NCBI GenBank assembly: GCA_016745215.1
Contig: CP050890.1
Location: forward strand, 5,270,001 to 5,334,000
DNA from: Thiohalocapsa sp. PB-PSB1
GTDB taxonomy: Bacteria; Pseudomonadota; Gammaproteobacteria; Chromatiales; Chromatiaceae
Length of the DNA: 64,000 nt
Reading direction: 5' to 3'
In this document: in pieces, positions 17,560 through 25,858 of the stretch
How the letters are laid out: the number at the start of each line of letters is the position of its first letter
How positions within the stretch are numbered: position 1 is the stretch's first letter
Made by a program: the position numbers and the translations under genes
Notes under the pieces: model-generated
What the model was told of the DNA's origin: nothing
Seen by the model: the letters and a program-made list of their open reading frames with translations, nothing else
Databases searched by the model: none

Positions 17560-17730
17560 GCAACAGTGGGATGCAATAGCTGCAACAGCTGCAACAGCGG
17601 CCTGCAACAGCGTGCAACAGCGGGACACCCACTTTCCAGAACTCCAGCACAAAGTGGGTGTCTCGCAGTCGGCACGCAGTCGGCACAGGTGTCCCGCAGT
17701 CGGCACAAAGTGGGTGTCCTGCAGTCGCGG
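17560..17730 (+). repeat. Short-repeat block with AAAGTGGGTGTC motifs
   Basis: TGCAACAGC recurs five times within 17563-17621. GCAGTCGGCAC recurs three times within 17665-17706. AAAGTGGGTGTC is at 17651 and 17707, with an inverted copy GGACACCCACTTT at 17623-17635. The same motif makes up the blocks at 30.8-31.1 and 34.7-34.9 kb. Just before, at 17532, CTAGGTAGTTCAATTTG matches an end of the small element at 31457-31625. Confidence 0.75.
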
Positions 17731-17755
17731 CCCCGGGCGCTTCGCGCGCCACCAA

Positions 17756-18301
17756 CAGGACTGGGTGGTCCACATCGAGGCCCCCTTCGCCGACCCCGAG
17801 CCTCTGATCCGCTACTTGGGCCGCTACGTCAACCGCATCGCCATCGCCAACCACCGCATCGAGGCGATCGACGGCGGCCGGGTCACCTTCCGCTACCGCG
17901 ACAACCGCATCAAGGACCCGCACGCCCCCGAGGCCGAGAAGCGCATGACGCTGTCCGGCGCCGACTTCATCCACCGCTTCCTCCAGCACGTCCTGCCGCC
18001 GAGCTTCCATCGCATCCGCTACTACGGCCTGCTCGGCGGCAGCCGCCGCCGGCAGAACCTCACCCGCTGCCGCGAATGCCTCGGCCTCGCCGACCCCGAG
18101 ACCCCGTACATCCCCGACATGGACGCCTTCCTCGCCAAGCAGGCCCGCGACCCGAGCCTGTGCCCCGTCTGCGGCAAGGGCCACCTGCACAACATCCTGC
18201 AGGTCCTCTCCTTCGAGGAGCCCCCGGCGCCGTTCAATGCGCCGCCGCCCTCGCGCGCCCCGCCGCTGCCGGCCCCCGCCGCGCTGCCCGAGGCCGCCTG
18301 A
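17756..18301 (+). pseudogene. 5'-truncated IS91-family transposase
   Basis: From about 17756 the frame encodes QDWVVHIEAPF, YLGRYVNRIAIANHRI (twin tyrosines), the downstream YYGLLGGSRR block and the C-terminal CPVCGKGHL. The N-terminal zinc region and the HUH motif are missing. It is most like the transposase at 26837. Truncation falls at the repeat block. An attC follows at 18578, as after the IS91 genes at 9.6 and 26.8 kb. Confidence 0.85.
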
Positions 18302-18577
18302 GATGGCCGCCCGCTCCACCACCGCCCGCTCCATGCGCTGCGCCGGTCCCGCCGTGCCTGCCGTGGCCGAAGTCGCCCCGCAATGCCGGTCCAAGCCCGC
18401 AGGAACACCCCTGCCGCCCCGGAGAACCGCCCCGCCACCCGTCCGATCGGCCCCGCAGCACCGTGCACTCCGTCGCAGAATCCCCCTTGCAGCGGTTGAC
18501 AGGGCCGCCCCGCAAACAGCAAAATGCATAGCACCGCCGCGCCGACCCGCCGCGGGCGCAAACCGAGCATCCCATCA
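18302..18577 (+). other. GC-rich non-coding tail of the IS91 fragment
   Basis: Between the transposase fragment and the attC. All frames here look like GC-driven shadows. It corresponds in position to the 28.08-28.31 kb stretch after the second IS91 gene, probably the replication-origin end of the element. Confidence 0.4.
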
Positions 18578-18706
18578 GTCCAACAAGTGGATCAGCCTGA
18601 CGCCCGCGGACCGTCACTGTCGGCACGCTCGGTAGGACACGCCGGCTCGGCAGGTTCTGCGAGGTTGGTGCCGGCCAGCGGGCGCAGGCTATCCAAAACG
18701 TTGGGC
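18578..18706 (+). repeat. attC recombination site
   Basis: R'' GTCCAAC at 18578-18584, R' GTTGGGC at 18700-18706. The arms are long and imperfect: CCTGACGCCCGC near the left, GCGGGCGCAGG near the right. Confidence 0.75.
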
Positions 18707-18760
18707 GGCGCTTTCGAAACGCAGGTTCTGAATGCATATCGTTTTTTTGGCGGAAGCAAG

Positions 18761-19006
18761 ATGTCTGAAAGCGGGCGAGCCTATGGGAAGGTGCGGGATC
18801 TTGTGGAGCAGAAAGGCGGCACGATGCGCTTCCAACGGGAAGCATGGGTAATTAGCCTCGACGGAAAGCAAGCTATAGTGGAAGCGAAAGGCAATCGCTC
18901 TCTACCTGAGCTTGACCGACTTTACGTACCCAGGGTGAATCATCCTAGAACGTGGGAAGACTATATCCCCAATGCTGCTGCCGAGCCCTTAGCGCTGCTG
19001 AAGTAA
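18761..19006 (+). CDS. Small protein upstream of DUF4258 fragment
   Basis: An 81-aa protein from ATG 18761 (GGAAGCAAG upstream), 55 bp after an attC. It has a compact alternating pattern (GGTMRFQREAWVISLDGKQAIVEAKG) and no family that I can name with confidence. It ends 45 bp before a DUF4258-like gene. Such pairs are often toxin-antitoxin-like, so it may be the partner. Confidence 0.6.
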   Translation: MSESGRAYGKVRDLVEQKGGTMRFQREAWVISLDGKQAIVEAKGNRSLPELDRLYVPRVNHPRTWEDYIPNAAAEPLALLK

Positions 19007-19050
19007 CGAAACATGAGCTTGGTCATGAATATTTCGGAGTATAGCGGTCA

Positions 19051-19419
19051 TTGAGCAGCACATTCGATAAGATCCAGCACCTTGTAGGCTCTGCTGAGCT
19101 TCGGATCTCTGAACATGGCTATGACGAGCTTGCCAGCGACGAGCTGGCCGCCCGAGAAGTCGTTGAAGGGGTGCAAAGCGCTATACTCGTCGAGGATTAT
19201 CCCGTGTTTCCGAAAGGCCCTTGTGTACTTCTGCTGCAACGAGATCGCAAAGGGAAACCGGTACATGTGGTATGGGGTATTCTGCAAGGGCACGAGGAGA
19301 TCCGGGACACCCGTACTTCTCGGTCCCCGGCAAAGTATGGCTGTCCTGGCCCCGGTTCTCGACTTCGTGTCGTTGGATTTCCTATCCTTTGCTTGCGTTT
19401 GCCATGCACTTTACGTTGA
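19051..19419 (+). pseudogene. DUF4258-family protein, 3' end lost
   Basis: Residues 1-82 follow the DUF4258 pattern: RISEHGYDELASD, ILVEDYPVFPKGPCVLLLQRD, PVHVVWGI. DUF4258 is a RelE-like fold linked to toxin-antitoxin loci. After HEE near 19296 the sequence turns into a GGACACCCGTACTT motif and then the TTGGATTTCCTATCC repeat, so the usual TAYRP-type C-terminus is missing. The start would be TTG 19051. The break coincides with two dispersed repeats, which implies a recombination junction. Confidence 0.6.
19372..19389 (+). repeat. Dispersed repeat copy before the polysaccharide-like operon
   Basis: GTTGGATTTCCTATCC, the shared core of the copies at 1, 13849 and 13883. It ends about 17 bp before the ATG of the aldolase gene and marks the junction with the truncated DUF4258 gene. 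Confidence 0.8.
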
Positions 19420-20216
19420 CGCTGTTCACCAACGACCCCGATTTAGCCGCGGCGGCTGATCGGGCCGGGGTTGATCGCATCGGTCTGGATCTCGACCACA
19501 TCGGCAAGCATGAGCGCCAGCTCCAGCTCACGGGCAATCGAATCAACCGACATCGTCCCGAGCAACTGGAGGCCGTTCGCGATCGACTGACGAGCGCTGC
19601 CGCCTTTTGTCGGACTAACCCCATCCACCCCGGATCGGCCGACGAGATCGAGCAAGTCCTCAGGCTTGGCGCCCAGGTGCTGATGCTGCCGATGTTCAGG
19701 GCCACCGACGAGGTCCAAACATTCGTCGACCTCGTCGCGGGGCGTGCCCGGGTGGTGCTCCTGCTCGAGCACATGGACGCGGTTCGTGTACTGGGTGAGA
19801 TTCTGGCCATACCGGGAATCGACGAGATCCATGTCGGGTTGAACGACCTGGCGCTGAGCCTCGGCGAGGCGGTGGCGGGGCGCTGGGACGTCCTCAATGG
19901 CGAGTTGCTGGCCAGGATCTCACGCCAGGTTCGCAGCACTGGCGTGCCGTTTCATCTGGGTGGGCTGGGGCGGTCGCGGCAGAACGACATCCCGCTGCCC
20001 TCCGATCTGGTCTACGCGCAATGGCCGAGATTGGGCGCGAGCGGAGCGATTCTGGCGCAGGTCTTTTTCCGTCCAGACTGGCGGGAGATCGACCTCTCGG
20101 CCGAGGTGGAGGCATCGCGCCGACGGCTGTCGGAATTCTCGGCCATGAGCTCCGAGGATCTGGAACAAGCGAGAATCGCCCTGCAGTGGTGGATACGACA
20201 TGTCGCCAACCCCTGA
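19404..20216 (+). CDS. HpcH/HpaI aldolase-like protein
   Basis: A 270-aa TIM-barrel protein. It shows the family features AGVDRIGLDLDHIGKHERQ near the N-terminus, a LMLPMFRATDEVQTFVDL block (the MVP..A...F family motif), LLEHMDAV and IDEIHVGLNDLALSLG, which match the metal and substrate-binding strands of HpcH/HpaI aldolases. These cleave or form C-C bonds in oxo-acids using pyruvate-type substrates. ATG 19404 is chosen because the open frame upstream runs over the dispersed repeat. First gene of a five-gene operon; its stop overlaps the next start. Confidence 0.75.
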   Translation: MHFTLTLFTNDPDLAAAADRAGVDRIGLDLDHIGKHERQLQLTGNRINRHRPEQLEAVRDRLTSAAAFCRTNPIHPGSADEIEQVLRLGAQVLMLPMFRATDEVQTFVDLVAGRARVVLLLEHMDAVRVLGEILAIPGIDEIHVGLNDLALSLGEAVAGRWDVLNGELLARISRQVRSTGVPFHLGGLGRSRQNDIPLPSDLVYAQWPRLGASGAILAQVFFRPDWREIDLSAEVEASRRRLSEFSAMSSEDLEQARIALQWWIRHVANP

Positions 20217-21426
20217 TCCGGCTCGGACCGAGCAAACAGGGTCTCGTCCTTTGGCTCCCCGACGTCCCACCGTGGTGGTCTGGGGGACCTACGATACCGG
20301 CAAGCCGCGTACCCGCAACCTTCTCGCCGGAATGCGCCGCTGCGACTGGGACGTCGTCGAGTGCCATGTCGACGTTTGGGGCGGGGTCGAGGACAAGACT
20401 CAGCTCAAGCGCCCGCTGAGCCGATTCCTCCGCCTGCTGCGGTGGATGCTCGCCTATCCCGTGCTGATCCTGCGTTATCTGGCCTTGCCGCGGCACGATC
20501 TGGTGCTCGTTGGGTACATGGGACAGCTCGACGTCCTGGTGCTGTGGCCCCTAGCACGCTTACGCCGAGTGCCGATCGTCTGGGATGCACTAATCTCGCT
20601 GTACAACACCACAGTCAACGAGCGTGGCTGGTACGGACCCCGGCACCCGGCCGCCCGCTTGCTCTTCGTACTGGAGTGGCTGGGCTGTCGCACGGCCGAC
20701 CGGGTGCTGGCAAACACGGTCACCGCCACCCGCTTCTTCGTCGAGACCTACGCGATCCCGCAGATCAAGGCCCGGCCGCTCTTTGTCGGCGTCGAAAGCC
20801 ACGCATTTCCGCCTCGATCGCCACGGGCATCGGTCCAGGGTCCGATCAGGGTGTTGTTCTACGGCACGCTGATCCCGCTGCATGGTGTGCAGACGATCTT
20901 GGAGGCCGCACGCCTCGCGCGAGACGAAGACATCGTCTGGCACCTGATCGGCAGTGGCCAGGAGGCCGACCTCGTCGAGCAGTTTCTGGCTCGGGATCGA
21001 CTGGAAAAGGTCCGCTGGCGACCTTGGGTGCCCTACGAGGAGCTGGCTCCGGCAATCCACGCCTGCGACGTCGGCCTCGGCATTTTCGGTGATGGGATCC
21101 AGGCGCGTTGGTCGATCCCCAATAAGGTATTTCAGATGCTCTCGTGCGGCGTGCCCATCGTCACCCGCGACTCCCCGGGCGCGCGGGAGCTGCTGAGCCC
21201 GGAGATGCCGGGCATCTACCTGGTCCCACCGAAGGACCCCGACGCGATCGTGGGCGCCATCCACGCCTACGCCGCGCGGCGCGAGCAGCTCTCCGCGCAA
21301 CTCCTGCACCGGGATGTGGTCCAGCGGTTCGACGAGGACGCCCTGGCCAGGCAGCTCGAGTCGATCACCGAGGGATTGCTGCCGTCGCGCGCTTCAGTCA
21401 CAGCAAAACGGAAGACGACACCATGA
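20200..21426 (+). CDS. GT4-type glycosyltransferase
   Basis: A 408-aa GT-B glycosyltransferase. The C-terminal domain has VLFYGTLIPLHGVQTILEAA and later IPNKVFQMLSCGVPIVTRDSPGARELL, the donor-binding E-x7-E-like region of GT4 enzymes. The N-terminal half contains WDALISLYNTTVNERG, typical of a group of cell-surface glycosyltransferases. It overlaps the aldolase by 17 bp and the cupin gene by 4 bp (ATGA), so translation is coupled. The acceptor is unknown. Confidence 0.8.
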   Translation: MSPTPDPARTEQTGSRPLAPRRPTVVVWGTYDTGKPRTRNLLAGMRRCDWDVVECHVDVWGGVEDKTQLKRPLSRFLRLLRWMLAYPVLILRYLALPRHDLVLVGYMGQLDVLVLWPLARLRRVPIVWDALISLYNTTVNERGWYGPRHPAARLLFVLEWLGCRTADRVLANTVTATRFFVETYAIPQIKARPLFVGVESHAFPPRSPRASVQGPIRVLFYGTLIPLHGVQTILEAARLARDEDIVWHLIGSGQEADLVEQFLARDRLEKVRWRPWVPYEELAPAIHACDVGLGIFGDGIQARWSIPNKVFQMLSCGVPIVTRDSPGARELLSPEMPGIYLVPPKDPDAIVGAIHAYAARREQLSAQLLHRDVVQRFDEDALARQLESITEGLLPSRASVTAKRKTTP

Positions 21427-21938
21427 CCATCGGCGCCAAAGATGCACCCTCCGTCTCCTGCGATTTCAATCGCATCGTCAAGGATCCAATCCAGGGCGTG
21501 CAGATCAAGGAGGTCAAGCACATCGTCACTCGCAACAGCCTCACGACCGAGGTCATCCGCAGCGACTGGGGACTGGATACGGGCAACATCGAGCAGGCGT
21601 TGCTCGTCCGCCTGCGGGTCGGCACCATCAGCGGTTGGCACTGCCATCGCCACCAGACTGACCACATCTTCTGTCTGCTCGGTGCCATGAGGCTGGTTCT
21701 GTTCGACGGACGCGACGACTCACCGACCCGGAACCGGCTGATGGAGCTCTTTCTCAGCGATAGCCGCCCCACGCTGGTGGTGATCCCGACCGGGGTGTGG
21801 CACGGGGTTCAGAACCTGTGGCACCAAGAGACGATGTTCATGAACTTCTTCAATCGTGTCTATGAGCACGACGACCCCGATGAATGGCGCCTACCGTTGG
21901 AGAACGACACAATCCCCTATCGATTTCCAACGCGCTAG
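21423..21938 (+). CDS. RmlC-like cupin protein
   Basis: A 171-aa beta-barrel protein. GWHCHRHQTDHIFCLLG is the first cupin motif (H-x-H-x4-H) and PTGVWHGVQNLW the second, as in dTDP-sugar 3,5-epimerases and 3,4-ketoisomerases. With the neighbouring glycosyltransferase this suggests nucleotide-sugar modification. I cannot tell epimerase from isomerase. Confidence 0.7.
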   Translation: MTIGAKDAPSVSCDFNRIVKDPIQGVQIKEVKHIVTRNSLTTEVIRSDWGLDTGNIEQALLVRLRVGTISGWHCHRHQTDHIFCLLGAMRLVLFDGRDDSPTRNRLMELFLSDSRPTLVVIPTGVWHGVQNLWHQETMFMNFFNRVYEHDDPDEWRLPLENDTIPYRFPTR

Positions 21939-21990
21939 GCAATGGCCACGGAGCGCCTCCCCACCCTTCGCCAGTTGCCGGTGCGCGGCG

Positions 21991-22914
21991 ATGCCGTCTA
22001 GACGACGCGTCGCTCAGATCACACTGGCCGTTCTGGTCTTGGGGACGGCCTGGTTCCTGTACCAGCACTGGGCAGACCTGCGTGGGCTTCAGCGGCTGAC
22101 GCGACGGGACATGTTCGGGTTGATCGCGCTGCGAATCTTTGCCCTGGCACTTTTCATCCAGATGCACTTCCTGCTTTATCGGCGGCTGGCGCCGAGTCTG
22201 AGGTCGACGGAGTTTCTTGGGCTGTTTGCCACCTCGTTTTTCAGCGGGCAGCTCGTCCCCCTTGGCGCGGCGGCCCTACGCGCGGCCTATCTCAAGAGCC
22301 GGCACGGCATGCGGATACGCGACTACGGCATCGCCCAGACGCTGCTGGCGCTCAGGCTCATCGGCATCGGGGGCCTGCTGGCCATCATCGCCTTGCTGGC
22401 CTACGCCACCACAACCGGGGCGCCGGTCCCGTTCCTGCTCTGGGCCGGCGCGAGCGCCTGTCTGGCCGGCGGCGCAGGGGCCGTGCCGTTGATCACGCGC
22501 ATCGGGCCGAGCGTCGGCGCCTTGCGCCGGGTGCATTCTCTGCTCGAGAAGGCCGATGCGCTGCGAAGGATTCCGCTGTGGCATCTGCTGGTGCTGCGGG
22601 GGCTGTCCAACATGGCGGTCGTCGGCTGGCTGTTCGTAATTCTGACCGGCGATCCGCACCTCCTCCTGCTCGGGGCGACGATCGAGAGCTTGAGCATCCC
22701 GCTGCAGGTGGTCCGGATCACATCGAGTAACCTCGGCGTGCTCGAATGGCTCTTCGGCGCATTGTCGTCGGCATCCGGGGAGACCCTGGCCGTCGGCATC
22801 GTGGTGGCGCTCCTGTTCCGCTTGCTGAGCATCGTCGCGATGATGGCGCTCGCCATTGTGAGCCTCGTGCTTTTTCGTCGCAGCAACAAGATGAAAGGAA
22901 GGATCGAGCCATGA
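21991..22914 (+). CDS. Flippase-like membrane protein (UPF0104/LPG synthase TM type)
   Basis: A 307-aa protein with about eight membrane segments. FFSGQLVPLGAAALRAAYLKSRHGM matches the conserved N-terminal loop of the lysylphosphatidylglycerol synthase transmembrane / UPF0104 family. Members near glycosyltransferases are thought to move lipids or lipid-linked sugars across the inner membrane. ATG 21991 is preferred to an upstream in-frame ATG, which lies inside the cupin gene and would add a non-hydrophobic leader. Confidence 0.7.
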   Translation: MPSRRRVAQITLAVLVLGTAWFLYQHWADLRGLQRLTRRDMFGLIALRIFALALFIQMHFLLYRRLAPSLRSTEFLGLFATSFFSGQLVPLGAAALRAAYLKSRHGMRIRDYGIAQTLLALRLIGIGGLLAIIALLAYATTTGAPVPFLLWAGASACLAGGAGAVPLITRIGPSVGALRRVHSLLEKADALRRIPLWHLLVLRGLSNMAVVGWLFVILTGDPHLLLLGATIESLSIPLQVVRITSSNLGVLEWLFGALSSASGETLAVGIVVALLFRLLSIVAMMALAIVSLVLFRRSNKMKGRIEP

Positions 22915-23516
22915 CCGACAACGCCGACCTGATCGACTATCTGACATCGATCGGGGCTGATGAAATTACCCATTCCAGGCGCACGCTGCTCACGCACCTG
23001 CGCGGGGTCCAGGGTCTGCTCGAAGACTGGGGGATGACGATGCCACTGTGCCAAGCCGGGCTCTTTCACTCGGTCTACGGCACCGAGTACTTCCACGGCA
23101 ACCCCGTCGCGATCGATCAGCGGGACCGGGTACGGGATCTCATCGGGTCCGATTCCGAGCAGCTGGTCTGGCTCTGGCACGTCAGCAAACGCAGCGAATT
23201 TCGCAAGAACCTGACGGAACCGGGGCCACCCAAGGTAGTCAATCGGCTCGATGGCAAGACAATCTGCATCGATGACCGGCAGTGGACCGACTTGGTCACC
23301 CTGATGATTGCGGATCTCTATGAGCAGATGCCGCACCGCCACATCGCCTCCCAGCTGCGCACCCGCCACCGGCTGCGACCGTTTCTCGCGATGGCGCCAA
23401 CCAAGGCGCAGCAGGAGTTGTCGCGCTACTTCGAGCGGGAGCTCGGGATGCGGCGACTCTTCGGCAATTGGCGCCGGCATCTGCGAACCCTCGCTCGAGA
23501 ATGGCGAAAGACCTGA
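22911..23516 (+). CDS. DUF6817-like protein
   Basis: A 201-aa protein. The N-terminal segment HSRRTLLTHLRGVQGLLEDWG, then LCQAGLFHSVYGTEYF, matches a family of HD-like proteins annotated DUF6817, seen beside glycosyltransferase and natural-product genes. His and Asp residues are placed as in HD hydrolases but the strict HD pair is not evident. The start overlaps the flippase stop (ATGA). Last gene of the operon. Confidence 0.6.
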   Translation: MTDNADLIDYLTSIGADEITHSRRTLLTHLRGVQGLLEDWGMTMPLCQAGLFHSVYGTEYFHGNPVAIDQRDRVRDLIGSDSEQLVWLWHVSKRSEFRKNLTEPGPPKVVNRLDGKTICIDDRQWTDLVTLMIADLYEQMPHRHIASQLRTRHRLRPFLAMAPTKAQQELSRYFERELGMRRLFGNWRRHLRTLAREWRKT

Positions 23517-23641
23517 ATGCAATGACTCTTTGAGCAAAGAACAAAGCAAAAAAGAGGAATCTTGGACATAGGGCATCCAGCAAAGGCATCCAGGACACCC
23601 ACCAATACCTCAGGTAGAAAAACATCTTCTTGTGGCATGAT

Positions 23642-23737
23642 TGCCAACAAAGGGCTCCACCTGACGGCAAGTCCACCAGCGTTGTTGCCAGTGTTGGTGT
23701 TTTCAAGGGCTTGCCGCAGGTGAGCCCCACGTTAGGT
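23642..23737 (+). repeat. attC recombination site
   Basis: R'' TGCCAAC at 23642-23648 and R' GTTAGGT at 23731-23737. Arms GGGCTCCACCTGACGGCAAG and CTTGCCGCAGGTGAGCCCC pair with a single interruption. It follows the glycosyltransferase operon by about 125 bp. Confidence 0.9.
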
Positions 23738-23768
23738 TCTCGAACCGCGTAATTACTGGTCCAATCTC

Positions 23769-24251
23769 ATGAAGATTAGCCATCCACGACCGGGGAAAAT
23801 TACGATTAGAAAGTCCCGTATAGGAGCGGCTGTTCAGTTGGCTTTCTTCCTAGTGTTTTTCGCTTTTTGGTACTCTGGCCTTCCTTCACCACGAAATTTC
23901 GAGGGTCAATCAGATCTCTTTATCCTGCTTTTTTGGGTCGTTCCGGTTTTTGCGTTACCCGATATGGTCCGTCAAGCGAAAGTACTTCTGCGTGGTGAAG
24001 TATTCTCTCTTGACAAAGATGTAGGCGTTATTGAAAGGAACGGAGCTCGACTAGCTTGGTTTCGTGATGTGGAGCGTATTCAAATTCGCACTATCAGAGA
24101 TTCGGATGGTGATGACGAACATCGCCTATCTGTCGTGCTGAATACGGACGAGAAGTTAAGGATTCATCAGTCGTCGGACTCTGACGAAGTCAACAATCTA
24201 GCCGAAGATCTTGCTGATATTCTCAAGGTGGAAATAACACGAAAGGGCTAA
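23769..24251 (+). CDS. Two-TM cassette protein with PH-like domain
   Basis: A 160-aa protein with two membrane segments (about residues 21-37 and 52-67) followed by a cytosolic beta-rich domain (VIERNGARLAWFRDVERIQIRTI...LSVVLNTDEKLRIHQSSD). This resembles small bacterial PH-like membrane proteins. It lies 31 bp after an attC. An IS630 element begins two bases after its TAA, so the gene is intact. Confidence 0.65.
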   Translation: MKISHPRPGKITIRKSRIGAAVQLAFFLVFFAFWYSGLPSPRNFEGQSDLFILLFWVVPVFALPDMVRQAKVLLRGEVFSLDKDVGVIERNGARLAWFRDVERIQIRTIRDSDGDDEHRLSVVLNTDEKLRIHQSSDSDEVNNLAEDLADILKVEITRKG

Positions 24252-24252
24252 A

Positions 24253-25519
24253 TAAGTACTCCAATAGAATAGATTGTATTAATAAGAATGATTTAAAATG
24301 ATAATATCAATAAATCAAGTCAATAGTATCGAATTGAGAACTAATTCTTTCTTTTAATCGGCCTCTATTTTTCTGTTTCGATATAGCAAAATAGGGTAAA
24401 ATGCAGTTTCCTTGAAAAACAAAAGTTCACTTCAGCACAATAGAAATCCGAATCAATCCGATGGAATACGCAAACATCGAGAATCGCACATTGTCTCAAA
24501 ACGATATCGATCAACTCACCAACATGATGAAAAGCGAAGCGCTTCCTCATGTGCGCAATCGCGCCCATGCGATTCTGCTTCTGTTCGAAGATCGCAAAAG
24601 GTTCGATGAAGTTGCAAAGATTTTAAGAGTACATACGAATACGGTTCGCAACTGGGCCGAGCGTTGGGTCGCCGAAGGAATCGACGGGCTATACGATCTC
24701 GAAGGACGCGGAGCCAAACCGCTCTTTTCCCGGGAAGAAGAAAACATCATATTGGAATGCCTCGAAAAGGAACCGCGTTCGCTACGCAAATTGGCCGAAG
24801 AGGTGGAAAAACGAACCGGTAAGAAGGCGCATGTCGAAACATTGCGAAAGATTCTGAAGAAACACGGTAAAGTATGGAAAAGACAAAGAAAAATACCGAA
24901 AGGGAAGCCCGATGAAGAGGAGCGCGAGCGGACGAAATCGGACCTGGAGGAGTTACGGAGCATGGCTTGCGAAGGCGAGTTCGACTTGTATTACTTCGAC
25001 GAGTCCGGATTGAGCTTGGATCCGTATGTGCCATACGCTTGGCAAGATATCGGAAGAGACGGCACCTTGGGTATTCCCGCCTCCCGTTCGAAACGGATCA
25101 ACATCTTGGGTTTCATGAATTCTACGGGTGATAAACTCGCAGCTTTCGAACAGGAAGGATCTGTGAATAGCGATGTCGTGATCGACATCATGGACGAATT
25201 CTGCGAGAGCCTCGAACGTCCCGCAGTTGTGGTTTTGGATAACGCTTCAATTCATAGAAGCAAGGCTGTAGCAGCTAAAATGGAGGAATGGGATCGCCGG
25301 GGCATGACGCTCTACTTTCTGTGCACATATTCACCGGAACTGAATTTGATCGAAATTTTGTGGAGAAAAATCAAATACGAATGGATACCCATTTCGGCTT
25401 ATGAAAGCATATCCAATCTCAGGGCGGCCCTGAGAAATATCATTGATTCATTTGGACCGAATGAATATAGAATTGATTTTTCTAATTGAATTTTACAAAT
25501 AATTCAATTGAGGTACTTA
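24253..25519 (+). mobile_element. IS630-family insertion sequence
   Basis: Terminal repeats begin TAAGTACTCCAATAGAAT on the left and TAAGTACCTCAATTGAAT on the right (reverse strand). The TA at each end fits the TA target of IS630/mariner elements. It sits between a cassette gene and that cassette's attC. Confidence 0.8.
24461..25489 (+). CDS. IS630-family transposase
   Basis: An intact 342-aa transposase. The N-terminal helix-turn-helix (EVAKILRVHTNTVRNWAERW) is followed by a second (LRKLAEEVEKRTGKKAHVET). The DDE core shows YYFDESGLSLDP, VVLDNASIHRSKA and YSPELNLIEILWRKIKYEW. Composition is more AT-rich than the chromosomal genes. Confidence 0.92.
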   Translation: MEYANIENRTLSQNDIDQLTNMMKSEALPHVRNRAHAILLLFEDRKRFDEVAKILRVHTNTVRNWAERWVAEGIDGLYDLEGRGAKPLFSREEENIILECLEKEPRSLRKLAEEVEKRTGKKAHVETLRKILKKHGKVWKRQRKIPKGKPDEEERERTKSDLEELRSMACEGEFDLYYFDESGLSLDPYVPYAWQDIGRDGTLGIPASRSKRINILGFMNSTGDKLAAFEQEGSVNSDVVIDIMDEFCESLERPAVVVLDNASIHRSKAVAAKMEEWDRRGMTLYFLCTYSPELNLIEILWRKIKYEWIPISAYESISNLRAALRNIIDSFGPNEYRIDFSN

Positions 25520-25593
25520 GAAAACCAGTTTTTCCGTAGGTGGCTTCCTGTTTTCTATATTCATAGCGTTCGACGGGTGCAGTTAACAAATGA

Positions 25594-25839
25594 ACCTAAC
25601 AAACGCATAAAGCCGAGGCCATACTGCGCCGCGGCCTTGTTCATAAGCTCGGCCAAGACCTAGGGTTAGCCTCGAACGCTCCAGTATTTTTAATTTAAAA
25701 CCAATACTTTACGGAAAAGCCAACGCACCCGCTCGTCAGTTGGTCGGAGTTATGAACAAGGCCCTGCGCCGCTGAGTTCCTAGCAACGTGAAACCGTGTG
25801 GCAGGCGCAGTATGGCCCGGCTGATGCGTAGCGTTATGT
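25594..25839 (+). repeat. attC site interrupted by a MITE
   Basis: R'' ACCTAAC (25594-25600) matches the R' GTTAGGT at 23731, and R' GTTATGT is at 25833-25839. Arms AGCCGAGGCCATACTGCGCC and GGCGCAGTATGGCCCGGCT pair. The loop holds a 131-bp insertion plus its target duplication. The IS630 element lies in the same cassette. Confidence 0.85.
25633..25763 (+). mobile_element. 131-bp MITE inside an attC loop
   Basis: Ends are inverted repeats, GGCCTTGTTCATAAGCTCGG at the left and GGCCTTGTTCATAACTCCGA on the reverse of the right. A 9-bp target duplication CTGCGCCGC flanks it (25624-25632 and 25764-25772). It has no coding capacity. The last 29 bases also occur at 34645-34673. The parent IS is not in the window. 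Confidence 0.85.
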
Positions 25840-25858
25840 GCAAAAAATACTGACCCCC

